Positions 1 through 5,848 of a stretch of DNA of 6,907 nt are shown piece by piece. How positions within the stretch are numbered: position 1 is the first letter of the stretch; every line of letters begins with the position of its first letter. Source of the DNA: an uncultured Bacillaceae bacterium (GTDB lineage Bacteria; Bacillota; Bacilli; Bacillales; Cytobacillaceae); the NCBI GenBank assembly GCA_937995745.1, contig CALKIU010000075.1, positions 1 to 6,907 of the forward strand. Direction: 5' to 3'. The notes under the pieces are model-generated. The model saw only the letters and a program-made list of their open reading frames with translations. It did not search any database and was not told the DNA's origin. The translations under genes and the position numbers were made by a program.

Positions 1-440
1 CAGTCAGGCGCTCTGAGGACAAAGCGAATCGGTTTTCCCTCGGATTTGTCTTCAGACAGCCACTCTGGGGACAAAGCGTACCGGTTTTCCCTCGGATTTG
101 TCTTCAGCCAGGCAGTCTGAGGACAAAACAGACCGGCTTTTCATCACTTTTGTCTTCAGTCAGGCGCTCTGAGGACAAAGCGAATCGGTTTTCCCTCGGA
201 TTTGTCTTCAGCCAGCCACTCTGGGGACAAAGCGTACCGGTTTTCCCTCGGTTTTGTCTTTAGCCAGGCACACTGAGGACAAAGCGAATCGGTTTTCCAT
301 CGGATTTGTCTTCAGCCAGGCGCTCTGAGGACAAAACCACATACCTATTCAAAGGTTTTGTCTTTAGAACACCGCCTGAGAACAAACCGCCGAATTTTTC
401 AAAGGCTTTGTCCTCAAAAAAGCATTCGGTGCGGACAAAA
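1..440. repeat. Tandem array of 52-bp units with hairpin-forming arms
   Basis: Eight consecutive 52-bp units start at 1, 53, 105, 157, 209, 261, 313 and 365, and a ninth decayed unit stays in register to about 440. Units 1 and 4 are identical and units 2 and 5 differ at two positions, so part of the array repeats with a 156-bp higher-order period. Each boundary carries TTTGTCTTCAG, a 9-nt loop, then CTGAGGACAAA: an 11-bp stem with one T-G wobble. Between hairpins lie 21-nt segments resembling one another (GCGAATCGG, TTTTCCCTCGG). Units 7-9 diverge in sequence but largely keep the pairing. The array begins at the first base, so it probably continues to the left. The period is not a multiple of three, and open frames through it have no RBS, so it is read as non-coding. 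Confidence 0.93.
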
Positions 441-709
441 AGTAGCGTTCGCACAAACAACATCCGACTTTTCCAAATATTTCCCGCTTAAAAAATACAA
501 TCTCACCAAAAATCCCAAATTGAAAATCTCAAAAAAAACATCCATGAACCAACTGTGCGCAACCATGCATGAAAACTCCCAACAAAAAAGGAGCCGCCCG
601 AAAAATCATTGTAATTTTCCGGACAACTCCTACCGCATACCGCAAAACACTCCAGTCAAATGACTGCTTTCCCCTCCGAACGTCGCATTCACATCATGCC
701 AGCGCTTCC
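441..709. other. A/T-rich intergenic stretch without a supported gene
   Basis: This lies between the 52-bp array and the nhaC terminator. Open frames here lack an RBS and overlap the array or the antiporter gene antisense. The only structure seen is a 14-bp palindrome at 653-666, CAGTCA-AA-TGACTG, which could be a short hairpin or a protein-binding site. No promoter or RNA gene was recognised. Confidence 0.5.
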
Positions 710-740
710 AAAACGGCTTCCGCGCAATCCGCGGAAGACC
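710..740 (-). terminator. Probable Rho-independent terminator of the antiporter gene
   Basis: On the minus strand the stem CTTCCGCG / CGCGGAAG (730-737 with 717-724) closes a 5-nt loop. It is extended by GG/CC pairs across one bulged base and is followed by a single base and TTTT (710-713). It lies 15 bp past the stop codon at 755. The U tract is short, so efficiency is uncertain, but the placement is right. Confidence 0.62.
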
Positions 741-754
741 ACCGCCATCCAAAC

Positions 755-2176
755 CTAACGTTCCCGACTGATGCCCGGATTCGCCTGCACCGCCGTTTCC
801 AGTTTCGTGATTGTCAGCCCGGTGAGGCCGAAGAAAATCGTCAAGATGGGCGAAAACAGGCAGAAAAACGCAAACGGCGCATATTCAATCGTCGGCACGC
901 CCAACACCCCGGTCAAAAAGATCCCGCACACGCTCCACGGCACGAGGGGATTCACAACGGTTCCCGCATCTTCCAAGGTCCTTGACAAATTTTTTAAATG
1001 AAGATTGGCTTTCTCGTAAAACGGTGCATACGTATTCCCCGGCAGGAGAACCGACAAATATTGCTCGCCGATGGTCAAATTGACGCCAATTGCCGTCAAT
1101 GCGGTCGACGTTATCAATACGCCGGGCTTCACCAAATGCTTTTTGACCCCTTCCAGCAGCGCCGGAACGATGCCGAGCTTAAACAACAACCCCCCCATCG
1201 CCAGGGCAAGCAGAACCAAAGAAATGGAAAACATCATGCTCTCGATTCCGCCCCTTGTCAAAAGCGCGTCAATTTCCGCATTTCCCGTTTCCGAAACGTA
1301 CCCCGAATATAGAAGGGACAAAAGGCTGTTCAACGGAAAATCGGCTTGAACAAACGGGGCAATGATTAACGCGGACAGCGTGCTGACGGACAGGGTGACG
1401 ATGGCCGTCACTTTTTTCAGCGCCAAAATCACCAGAATCACCAGCGGAATCGCCGAATACCAGTGGACAAGACTCATCTCCACCAGGACGCTTTTCAGTT
1501 CATCCATTTTGGCAATCGACTGCAAATTGCTCCCCGGCGACAGAAACATAAAGATGATGAACGAAAGAATGTACGCCGGAACCGTCGTCCAGAGCATGTT
1601 TTTAATATGGTCGAACAAATCGACGCCGACCACCATCGAAGCCAAGTTCGTCGTATCGGACAAAGGCGACAGCTTATCCCCGAAAAACGCCCCCGACACG
1701 ATCGCCCCCGCTGTGATCGCGAGCGACATATCAAACGCCGAAGCGACGCTGATGAAAATCACCCCGACGGTGGCCGCCGTTGTCAGCGAACTGCCGATAA
1801 ACAGGCCGACAAGCGACGTCGCCACAAAAACAATGGCATAAAAATACTGCCCGCTGAACGCATTCAACGCCACATATATAAAAGTGGGAATCGTCCCGCT
1901 TGCAATCCAGCTGCTGATCATCATACCGATAAAAAAGAATATGAAAATCGCCCCCAAACCGGACTGGGCGCCCTTCACCATTCCCGCTTCCAAATCTTTT
2001 ATGGATACTTTTTTAAAAATTCCGTAAGCCAACAGGCCGAAGATGGCGGTAATAATCGAGACGTGTGGAATGACCTCGAGCGCGATCATCGTGGTACTAA
2101 TCCAGGCTATCAACAGGACAACCACGATCAGCGCTTCAACAGGTTTTACTTGCAATACGGCTTTTTCCGAGCCCAT
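755..2176 (-). CDS. nhaC: NhaC-family Na+/H+ antiporter
   Basis: This 473-residue integral membrane protein has many hydrophobic helices and almost no soluble region. It carries the family signatures GAFFGDKLSPLSDTTNLA (residues 162-179) and, nearer the C-terminus, SRTLEDAGTVVNPLVPWS. Polar and acidic residues in such helix-embedded motifs are associated with cation transport in this family. Known members exchange cytoplasmic Na+ for H+, and the Bacillus paralogue MleN exchanges malate and lactate together with H+ and Na+. The length fits both NhaC and MleN, so the exact substrate is open. The ATG at 2176 is preceded by AGGAGT (2185-2190) with 8-nt spacing, which fixes the start. The gene is a single-gene unit: its promoter lies at 2245-2273, an inverted repeat follows the promoter, and a terminator sits just past the stop. 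The frame is intact. Confidence 0.93.
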   Translation of the reverse strand: MGSEKAVLQVKPVEALIVVVLLIAWISTTMIALEVIPHVSIITAIFGLLAYGIFKKVSIKDLEAGMVKGAQSGLGAIFIFFFIGMMISSWIASGTIPTFIYVALNAFSGQYFYAIVFVATSLVGLFIGSSLTTAATVGVIFISVASAFDMSLAITAGAIVSGAFFGDKLSPLSDTTNLASMVVGVDLFDHIKNMLWTTVPAYILSFIIFMFLSPGSNLQSIAKMDELKSVLVEMSLVHWYSAIPLVILVILALKKVTAIVTLSVSTLSALIIAPFVQADFPLNSLLSLLYSGYVSETGNAEIDALLTRGGIESMMFSISLVLLALAMGGLLFKLGIVPALLEGVKKHLVKPGVLITSTALTAIGVNLTIGEQYLSVLLPGNTYAPFYEKANLHLKNLSRTLEDAGTVVNPLVPWSVCGIFLTGVLGVPTIEYAPFAFFCLFSPILTIFFGLTGLTITKLETAVQANPGISRER

Positions 2177-2219
2177 TTTGATCTACTCCTATATTGTTTT
2201 TTTAACATCATATTTTAAC

Positions 2220-2237
2220 GCTTAAACGCTTTTAAGC
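2220..2237. promoter_or_regulatory. Operator-like inverted repeat at the antiporter transcription start
   Basis: GCTTAAA-CGCT-TTTAAGC is a perfect 7-bp inverted repeat with a 4-bp centre. It begins about 8 bp downstream of the predicted -10 box of nhaC, so it would cover the transcription start and first transcribed bases. A repressor binding here would block the promoter; alternatively the transcript would begin with a weak A/U-rich hairpin. The regulator cannot be named. Confidence 0.5.
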
Positions 2238-2244
2238 ACTAAAT

Positions 2245-2273
2245 AATATACTTTTATAATATAATAGATTCAA
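2245..2273 (-). promoter_or_regulatory. Sigma-A-type promoter of the antiporter gene
   Basis: Reading the minus strand, TTGAAT (2268-2273) and TATATT (2245-2250) are separated by 17 bp, close to TTGACA-17-TATAAT. Transcription would start near 2238, giving a leader of about 60 nt before the ATG at 2176. The region is strongly A/T-rich, which raises the chance of accidental matches, but position and spacing are good. Confidence 0.65.
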
Positions 2274-2428
2274 CTGGAAAGATCGAGGAAAACATGAATA
2301 TTCATGAAAAATTCATAACGAACCGTTTTTCTGAAAAAAAGAGTGTCGGTCGCCGGGTATGAAAATGGATTTTCAAAAAAATAAATGGTTTCACATATAA
2401 AAATGTTTTTTGGGAAAAGTTGCGCAGC
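2274..2428. other. Intergenic stretch with one 14-bp palindrome
   Basis: This lies upstream of the antiporter promoter, before the 33-bp array. A perfect palindrome, CATGAATATTCATG, is at 2293-2306, about 20 bp upstream of the -35 box, and is a possible activator or repressor site. Open frames crossing this stretch lack ribosome binding sites. Nothing else is supported. Confidence 0.4.
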
Positions 2429-2650
2429 GGTGATTTTTTCCGCCACCGACGGGATCATGTGAGATGGATTTATTGTCCTCGAATGGATCATGTACGGTGG
2501 ATTTATTCGTTTCCAACGGTTCTTGCGAGGTGGATATATTCGCCTTGGATGGATTGTGTGCGGTGGATTTGTCCGTTTTCGATGGTTCGTGTGCGGTGCA
2601 TTTCTTCGCCTTCGATGAATTGTGTGCGGTGAATGTTTTCCTCACCAGCG
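2429..2650. repeat. Tandem array of 33-bp units
   Basis: Units begin with GGTGGATTT or a variant at 2463, 2496, 2529, 2562, 2595 and 2628, exactly 33 bp apart. A diverged 34-bp unit at 2429 precedes them and the last unit decays after about 20 bp. Recurrent segments are GGTGGATTT, TTCGCCTTCGATGG and TTGTGTGC. Because 33 is 11 codons, several frames stay open on both strands and encode 11-residue repeats, for example VDLFVSNGSCE on plus and TAHNPSKANKS-like units on minus. None has a ribosome binding site, and the minus frames would start at GTG or other weak starts. The open frames are therefore attributed to the period itself. A small repetitive peptide cannot be excluded. Confidence 0.88.
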
Positions 2651-2809
2651 GAAGATGGGATGTAGGAAAATGTTTTCAGGTGGAGACAGTTATGTAAACC
2701 GCGTGCTTTTATCCGGAAAGCGGGCGCTGGATTGGGATGCTTTGTCCCGAGCCGGGCGGGGAAATTCATTCCCGGCGGCTGCTTGGGCGGATTGGCCCTT
2801 TTTTCAATT
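2651..2809. other. Intergenic stretch with a GC-rich inverted repeat
   Basis: GCCGGG (2751-2756) and CCCGGC (2771-2776) form a 6-bp stem with a 14-nt loop. Further downstream, GCCCTTTTTT (2795-2804) can pair with AAAAAAGGGC (2811-2820), sharing bases with the neighbouring terminator. No gene with a credible start was found here. Confidence 0.4.
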
Positions 2810-2850
2810 AAAAAAAGGGCAGCCGGGTTGTTGGGTGGGGAAGCTGCCCT
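2810..2850 (-). terminator. Rho-independent terminator of the Lys-rich protein gene
   Basis: On the minus strand GGGCAGC (2843-2849) pairs perfectly with GCTGCCC (2817-2823) around a 19-nt loop, and seven T residues follow directly (2810-2816). An extra A-T pair can close the base. It lies about 107 bp beyond the stop codon at 2957, with no other minus-strand gene between, so it most likely ends that transcript. Confidence 0.8.
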
Positions 2851-2956
2851 AAAAGTTTTTGCATCCAGGAAGAAGTCAAGTGGTTGGGGCGGAACGGGTG
2901 CGGATGATGGGCGGAAGGCGATGGCTACAGAGATGCCGCGTTTTGGGCCGGGGTTG

Positions 2957-3454
2957 TCAGTCGTTTGCCGGCGGGAGTATGAATGCGTTGCCCACTTGAA
3001 TGACGCCGTCCTGGTTGACTCCCCATATGCTGACTCTGAGGCCGGGGGAACCGGTTACTCTGACGAAAAATATTTCGATGGGCCGGATCGTTCCTACCGG
3101 GACGGGGGTTGTGCGCACTCTCAGGGTTTGCTGGGGTGGAATTCTGACAACCAGCGGTCTGGGCGGCGGCTGCAGAATGGCTTCGCCTGTTTCGTCGAAT
3201 TGTGTTCTGAAATCGTCGGAGACTCTTTCGTTGCCGATAAAGGCTCTTTTTGGAAGTTCCGTTTGTGCGGTGCTGCCGGCGTCGACTACGGAGACCCTGG
3301 CTTCCTGGGTTTCATTGGTCGGGTTTTGAACGAGGACGATCAGGGCGTCGGAATTAGGGTTTCTTAGAATCGGCCCTGAGGAGATGGTGACCGTTCTTGG
3401 CTCATCATCTTTGTCTTTTTTCTTTTTCTTTTTTTCTTCTTTTTTGTCAGACAT
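2957..3454 (-). CDS. Lys-rich, probably beta-rich protein of unknown function
   Basis: This 165-residue protein is not recognised from any family I can name. Residues 4-18 are a charged tail dominated by Lys, with Asp and Glu. The remainder (about 19-165) alternates short hydrophobic and polar strands with many Val, Ile, Thr, Asn and Pro, as in a compact beta-sandwich. Examples are the stretches ISSGPILRNPNSDALIVLVQ and LVVRIPPQQTLRVRTTPVP. There is no Cys, no signal peptide and no membrane helix. The start is well supported: AAAGGAGT (3461-3468) sits 6-7 nt before the ATG at 3454. It is transcribed alone, with a terminator at 2810-2850. A surface-layer or spore-coat role is only a guess, based on composition and a possible sporulation-type -10 box upstream. 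Confidence 0.82.
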   Translation of the reverse strand: MSDKKEEKKKKKKDKDDEPRTVTISSGPILRNPNSDALIVLVQNPTNETQEARVSVVDAGSTAQTELPKRAFIGNERVSDDFRTQFDETGEAILQPPPRPLVVRIPPQQTLRVRTTPVPVGTIRPIEIFFVRVTGSPGLRVSIWGVNQDGVIQVGNAFILPPAND

Positions 3455-3487
3455 TATAACACTCCTTTCTAAAATGAGGTCTATGGA

Positions 3488-3496
3488 TAATATATG
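3488..3496 (-). promoter_or_regulatory. Candidate -10 box for the Lys-rich protein gene
   Basis: The minus strand reads CATATATTA, matching the CATANNNTA pattern of sigma-K-type -10 boxes and also containing TATATT, a sigma-A-like -10. The implied start near 3481 gives a leader of about 27 nt, well placed for the RBS at 3461-3468. No convincing -35 of either class was seen, so promoter class is undecided. Confidence 0.3.
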
Positions 3497-3600
3497 GAAA
3501 TAATTTTAACGGAGAAACGGCGGTTTACATATTTTGGAAAAATAGCCGGCTGCGGCGACGGTTTTCGGCAAAAAGGGATGCCGGTGTGCGGGGGCGCGGG

Positions 3601-3815
3601 TTTTGCGGGGGCCGTGGTGGGGATTGGATGATGGAGCGGGATTTTGTCGGGAAGGTGTGTTAGTCGCAGGAATAAGTTTTGTCCGGATAGGGGAAGCCCT
3701 TTTTTGCCGATGTTTTGCCGGGAAAGAGGATTGTCCGGATGGGGAAGGGTGGTTTTGCCGGGAAACCGGGAAGGCGTTTTTTCGGGAAAGAGGTTTGGCC
3801 GGGAAGGGCGGAACA
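3601..3815. repeat. Irregular degenerate repeat field, core TTTTGYCSGGAA
   Basis: Copies of TTTTGTCGGGAA, TTTTGTCCGGAT, TTTTGCCGGGAA and close variants start near 3642, 3677, 3702, 3713, 3729, 3753, 3777 and 3794. Each is followed by a G/A-rich tail such as GGGGAAGG. Spacing varies from about 11 to 35 bp, unlike the strict periods of the other two arrays. Long open frames run through on both strands, giving Pro/Arg-rich products on minus and Gly/Arg/Cys-rich ones on plus. None has a ribosome binding site, so they are taken as artefacts of the repeats and the G-rich strand. Confidence 0.65.
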
Positions 3816-4158
3816 CGGAGGGGATGCCGTCGAGTTCTTGGGAATTGCCTGGTGAGAGGAGTTGCCGTTGATTCAAGGTTGACAGGCGAGGGGCATCGGA
3901 AGTTGGCAAATTTTTGTGGCTGCACTGTTTTCGAAAGGCGAAGGCGGCACGGGAAAATGTAGGTTTTTAGAGGCGGCGAAAAAAAAGGAGAAACTTCCCA
4001 AATATTTGAAAGCAAATCGCAGTCAAACTTTAAATATGTGAAAAGGTTCTCGGCGATTTTTTTGACAAGTTTACAAGTCTTGTGAAGGCATGAGTTCCAC
4101 CAAAAAGATGCGAGTAAAATTAGTGCATTCTCTTTTCTTCCGGGTATTTTCTGCAGTG
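3816..4158. other. Intergenic stretch, no supported gene
   Basis: This lies between the degenerate repeats and the 3' end of the Nudix gene. A small inverted repeat ACAAG-T-CTTGT occurs within 4073-4083, just after a TTGACA-like hexamer near 4061, but no matching -10 follows. I could not find a convincing terminator for the Nudix gene in its 3' flank. Confidence 0.4.
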
Positions 4159-4554
4159 TTATGATTCATTTAACAGCAAGCGAACGGCAGGTCTGTCTGC
4201 CGGTGCCCAAACCAATGAATTTAGGTTCTCTTTTTTTAACCAGATTAATTTAGCATGTTCTTTTGCTTTGGGTTTGCCGTTTACAATCTTTGCTTTAATG
4301 GTTATTAGATGAATGATGCTCGACTCATATTCATGTACGTGTTCGTTGAAGATGTCAATTGTTTCAATATGACATTGAAGTTCTTCGTTTATTTCTCTTT
4401 TCAGTGCGGAAAACAAATCTTCGCCATCTTCGACTTTTCCGCCCGGGAATTCCCAATGGTTTGGCAGGGACATCTCAGGGGAACGCAAGGCGCATAAGAC
4501 TTCTCCTTTATTATTTTCAATAATGGCCGCCACGACTTTTATTTTTTTCTTCAT
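4159..4554 (-). CDS. MutT-like Nudix hydrolase (NTP pyrophosphohydrolase)
   Basis: This small soluble hydrolase has 131 residues from the preferred start. The Nudix box G-x5-E-x7-REUxEExGU is clear: WEFPGGKVEDGE leads into LKREINEELQC, with the catalytic REINEE. One position departs from consensus: Gln replaces the usual Gly near the end of the box. WEFPGGK and the C-terminal APADRPAV motif resemble E. coli MutT (WEFPGGK-like LEFPGGK, and PPANEPV). This suggests hydrolysis of (oxidised) nucleoside triphosphates to monophosphate and pyrophosphate with Mg2+, cleansing the nucleotide pool. Nudix substrates cannot be fixed from sequence alone. An in-frame ATG lies three codons upstream at 4563, but AAGGA (4563-4567) overlaps it and is 8 nt from the ATG at 4554, so the latter is preferred. 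It appears to be a single-gene unit. Confidence 0.88.
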   Translation of the reverse strand: MKKKIKVVAAIIENNKGEVLCALRSPEMSLPNHWEFPGGKVEDGEDLFSALKREINEELQCHIETIDIFNEHVHEYESSIIHLITIKAKIVNGKPKAKEHAKLIWLKKENLNSLVWAPADRPAVRLLLNES

Positions 4555-4562
4555 TGGCTTCA

Positions 4563-4567
4563 TCCTT
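4563..4567 (-). promoter_or_regulatory. RBS deciding the Nudix gene start
   Basis: AAGGA on the minus strand is placed 8 nt before the ATG at 4554 and overlaps the upstream ATG at 4563. Only the downstream start has usable spacing. Confidence 0.6.
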
Positions 4568-4651
4568 GTCGCTTGTTAATTTTCCGCGTTTTTGCGCGTT
4601 GATTTTGCGCCGGCTTGTTGCGATTGTGCCGGCAGGGCGAATCGTTCTCTT

Positions 4652-4680
4652 TATTAAGTTTAGCATTTAACGTCATTGAA
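4652..4680 (-). promoter_or_regulatory. Weak sigma-A-like promoter for the Nudix gene
   Basis: On the minus strand TTCAAT (4675-4680) and TTAATA (4652-4657) are 17 bp apart. The start would be near 4645, giving a leader of about 90 nt. Inside that leader GCCGGC at 4628-4633 can pair with GCCGGC at 4609-4614 around a 13-14-nt loop. There is no U tract behind it, so a terminator-type attenuator is not supported. Confidence 0.35.
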
Positions 4681-4773
4681 ACACATAATTTTTAAAACCG
4701 GTTCCCTTATGCCTTTTGTTAACAACGGCCAAATATTTGCGCAATACAGTTTTTAGGCTTGTAATGGATAGCG

Positions 4774-5262
4774 ATGACATTTTGCTGGAGGGATTTTAAA
4801 ACAGAAAAAGAAATTGCTTTGGCTAAGCCGTTTTAATCATGCCACTTTCATCATAAAATACTAAAAAATCAAAGGAAAATTAGTGAAAAAGTTCATTTAA
4901 AATCGGACTTTCTTCCTTTAATTATTGACTTTGAAAACGGAAGCAAAATTAATCCTGTTTTGAGTACAGATACCATGCTTGAATGGGTAGAGCATTTCAT
5001 TGAGTATTTTCAGGCAAAGACAGGAAGAAAAATGATGATCTATACTTCTCATTTTTTCAGCACCTTAGAATGGTTAGGCTTTATTGCATACTTTTTTCTT
5101 TTTCTCGTACTTTATAGAAACAAATTACAATTTAAAGGATGGTATGAGTCGAAAAACAACAAAAAACTGTCTAAAACAACAACCATTTCGTTGACAGCCA
5201 TATCGGTCTTGTTAATTGTAATGCCTATCATATTCGCATACGTGCCTTTGTTCATTGCCTAA
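4774..5262 (+). pseudogene. GH25 muramidase remnant running into a two-helix membrane segment
   Basis: One frame reads WRDFKTEKEIALAKPF, a TAA stop at 4834-4836, then HFHHK, KISEKVHLKSDFLPLIIDFE and WVEHFIEYFQAKTGRKMMIYTS. This matches the middle of glycoside hydrolase family 25 (Chalaropsis-type lysozyme): WRD, HF, then the LP-x-x-x-D-x-E catalytic strand (DFE, 4927-4935), then the helix ending in GRKMMIYTS. GH25 domains are about 180-200 residues; only roughly 95 are visible, with no N-terminal strand and no C-terminal half. After about 5075 the same frame gives two hydrophobic helices (LGFIAYFFLFLVLY and ISLTAISVLLIVMPIIFAYV) split by a Lys-rich loop, which is not GH25-like. Translation could only begin at TTG 4960 or ATG 4975, neither with a good RBS. 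The best reading is a decayed gene joined by deletion to another remnant; expression of the 100-residue tail is possible but unproven. Confidence 0.68.
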
Positions 5263-5299
5263 GTTAAAGAACCAGCCCAACTAAACTATAGTTCAAAAG

Positions 5300-5334
5300 A
5301 CAAGAGATTTCATCGCGGAGATCTCTTGTTTTTT
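5300..5334 (+). terminator. Strong Rho-independent terminator
   Basis: ACAAGAGAT (5300-5308) pairs perfectly with ATCTCTTGT (5321-5329) around a 12-nt loop, followed by a T tract through 5334. It lies 38 bp after the stop of the membrane-segment frame, so it was probably the terminator of that gene. A run of A on the left arm may let it work weakly from the other side. A 10-bp palindrome AACTATAGTT (5284-5293) is just upstream. Confidence 0.85.
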
Positions 5335-5387
5335 ATATATTATGAATCCAAGTTCTGGCAATCAATTCCTAAATCGCTTCCATAAAG

Positions 5388-5415
5388 ATATGTGATTCTA
5401 TCTTTGCATACGCTA
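5388..5415 (+). promoter_or_regulatory. Weak sigma-E-like promoter candidate
   Basis: ATATG (5388-5392), 14 bp, then CATACGCT (5407-5414) resembles the mother-cell sigma-E pattern ATATT-(13 to 15)-CATACANT, with one deviation in each box. CATACGCTA also fits the sigma-K -10 pattern. If real, it would transcribe the gene-free stretch that follows. This is similarity by eye only. Confidence 0.25.
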
Positions 5416-5848
5416 CAATAGCCGCATGCCTTTTTTGGTCATCTAGGACGATAGCTTTGGGAAGAAGAGACGAAGGTCGTCGGCCGGCGAGGAACCCGGG
5501 ACATTGCGGCTTCCTGCGAAGGGATGTGCTATTTTGCATCCGGGTTTAGGTAGATTTTTTGAGAAACTGGCGGAGTAGGCGGGATTGACGGTTGGAAAGT
5601 GACGTCCGGCGGCAACGTTGATACAAAAAGTTGGCCGGTCACAGGCTCCAAAGTGTCATCTTGCCTGCATGTTGCCTTAACGAACATACTGAACGGGAGC
5701 AGCTTGATGCGAAGCGTGCTATCAAACTTTCAAACTGGCAACGGCCGTTTTTTCAAAAGACAGGGAACTGCGGCGTGTTTTCCATGAATGAAATTCGGAG
5801 GGAACAGCGCCGGGGAGAATGGGCAACACTTTAGTTGTCTGAGTTTAT
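5416..5848 (+). other. Gene-free stretch with RNA-like local pairing
   Basis: About 430 bp hold no open frame with a credible start. Several nested complementary segments appear: GACG-AAGGT-CGTC; AACCC pairing with GGGTT across about 45 nt and enclosing CTTC-CTGC-GAAG and GGATG...CATCC; and a short GGC-AACG-GCC stem followed by G and six T near 5740-5753, which could act as a terminator. GC content is higher than in the gene remnant before it. I do not recognise tmRNA, RNase P RNA, 6S RNA, a T-box or a riboswitch. It could be a structured non-coding RNA, an untranslated leader, or a decayed element. Two overlapping plus frames of 62 and 67 residues have poor starts and no RBS and are not annotated. 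Confidence 0.3.

Noticed and set aside
1..416. CRISPR array
   Set aside because: The repeat-spacer look is superficial: the 21-nt spacers are closely related or identical, the repeats vary, and no cas gene is present in the window.
260..491. Small genes on both strands inside the 52-bp array
   Set aside because: No ribosome binding sites; the 52-bp period shifts frame at each unit, and the frames overlap antisense.
569..2218. Several plus-strand frames antisense to the antiporter gene
   Set aside because: They are rich in Arg, His and Gln, lack an RBS and mirror a well-supported membrane protein on the other strand.
2391..2769. Repetitive peptides encoded by the 33-bp array
   Set aside because: Openness is explained by the 11-codon period in several frames; starts are GTG-type or poor and no RBS is seen. 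Kept as a finding, not as a gene.
3481..4015. Pro/Arg-rich minus frames of 142 and 169 residues and a plus frame of 119 residues
   Set aside because: They overlap each other, have non-ATG or unsupported starts and owe their length to the G-rich degenerate repeats.
5599..5834. Two overlapping plus frames of 62 and 67 residues
   Set aside because: Poor starts, no RBS and no recognisable motif; more likely part of a non-coding or decayed stretch.
5416..5848. Known RNA (tmRNA, RNase P, 6S, T-box, group II intron domain V)
   Set aside because: None of the sequence hallmarks I know for these RNAs is visible.
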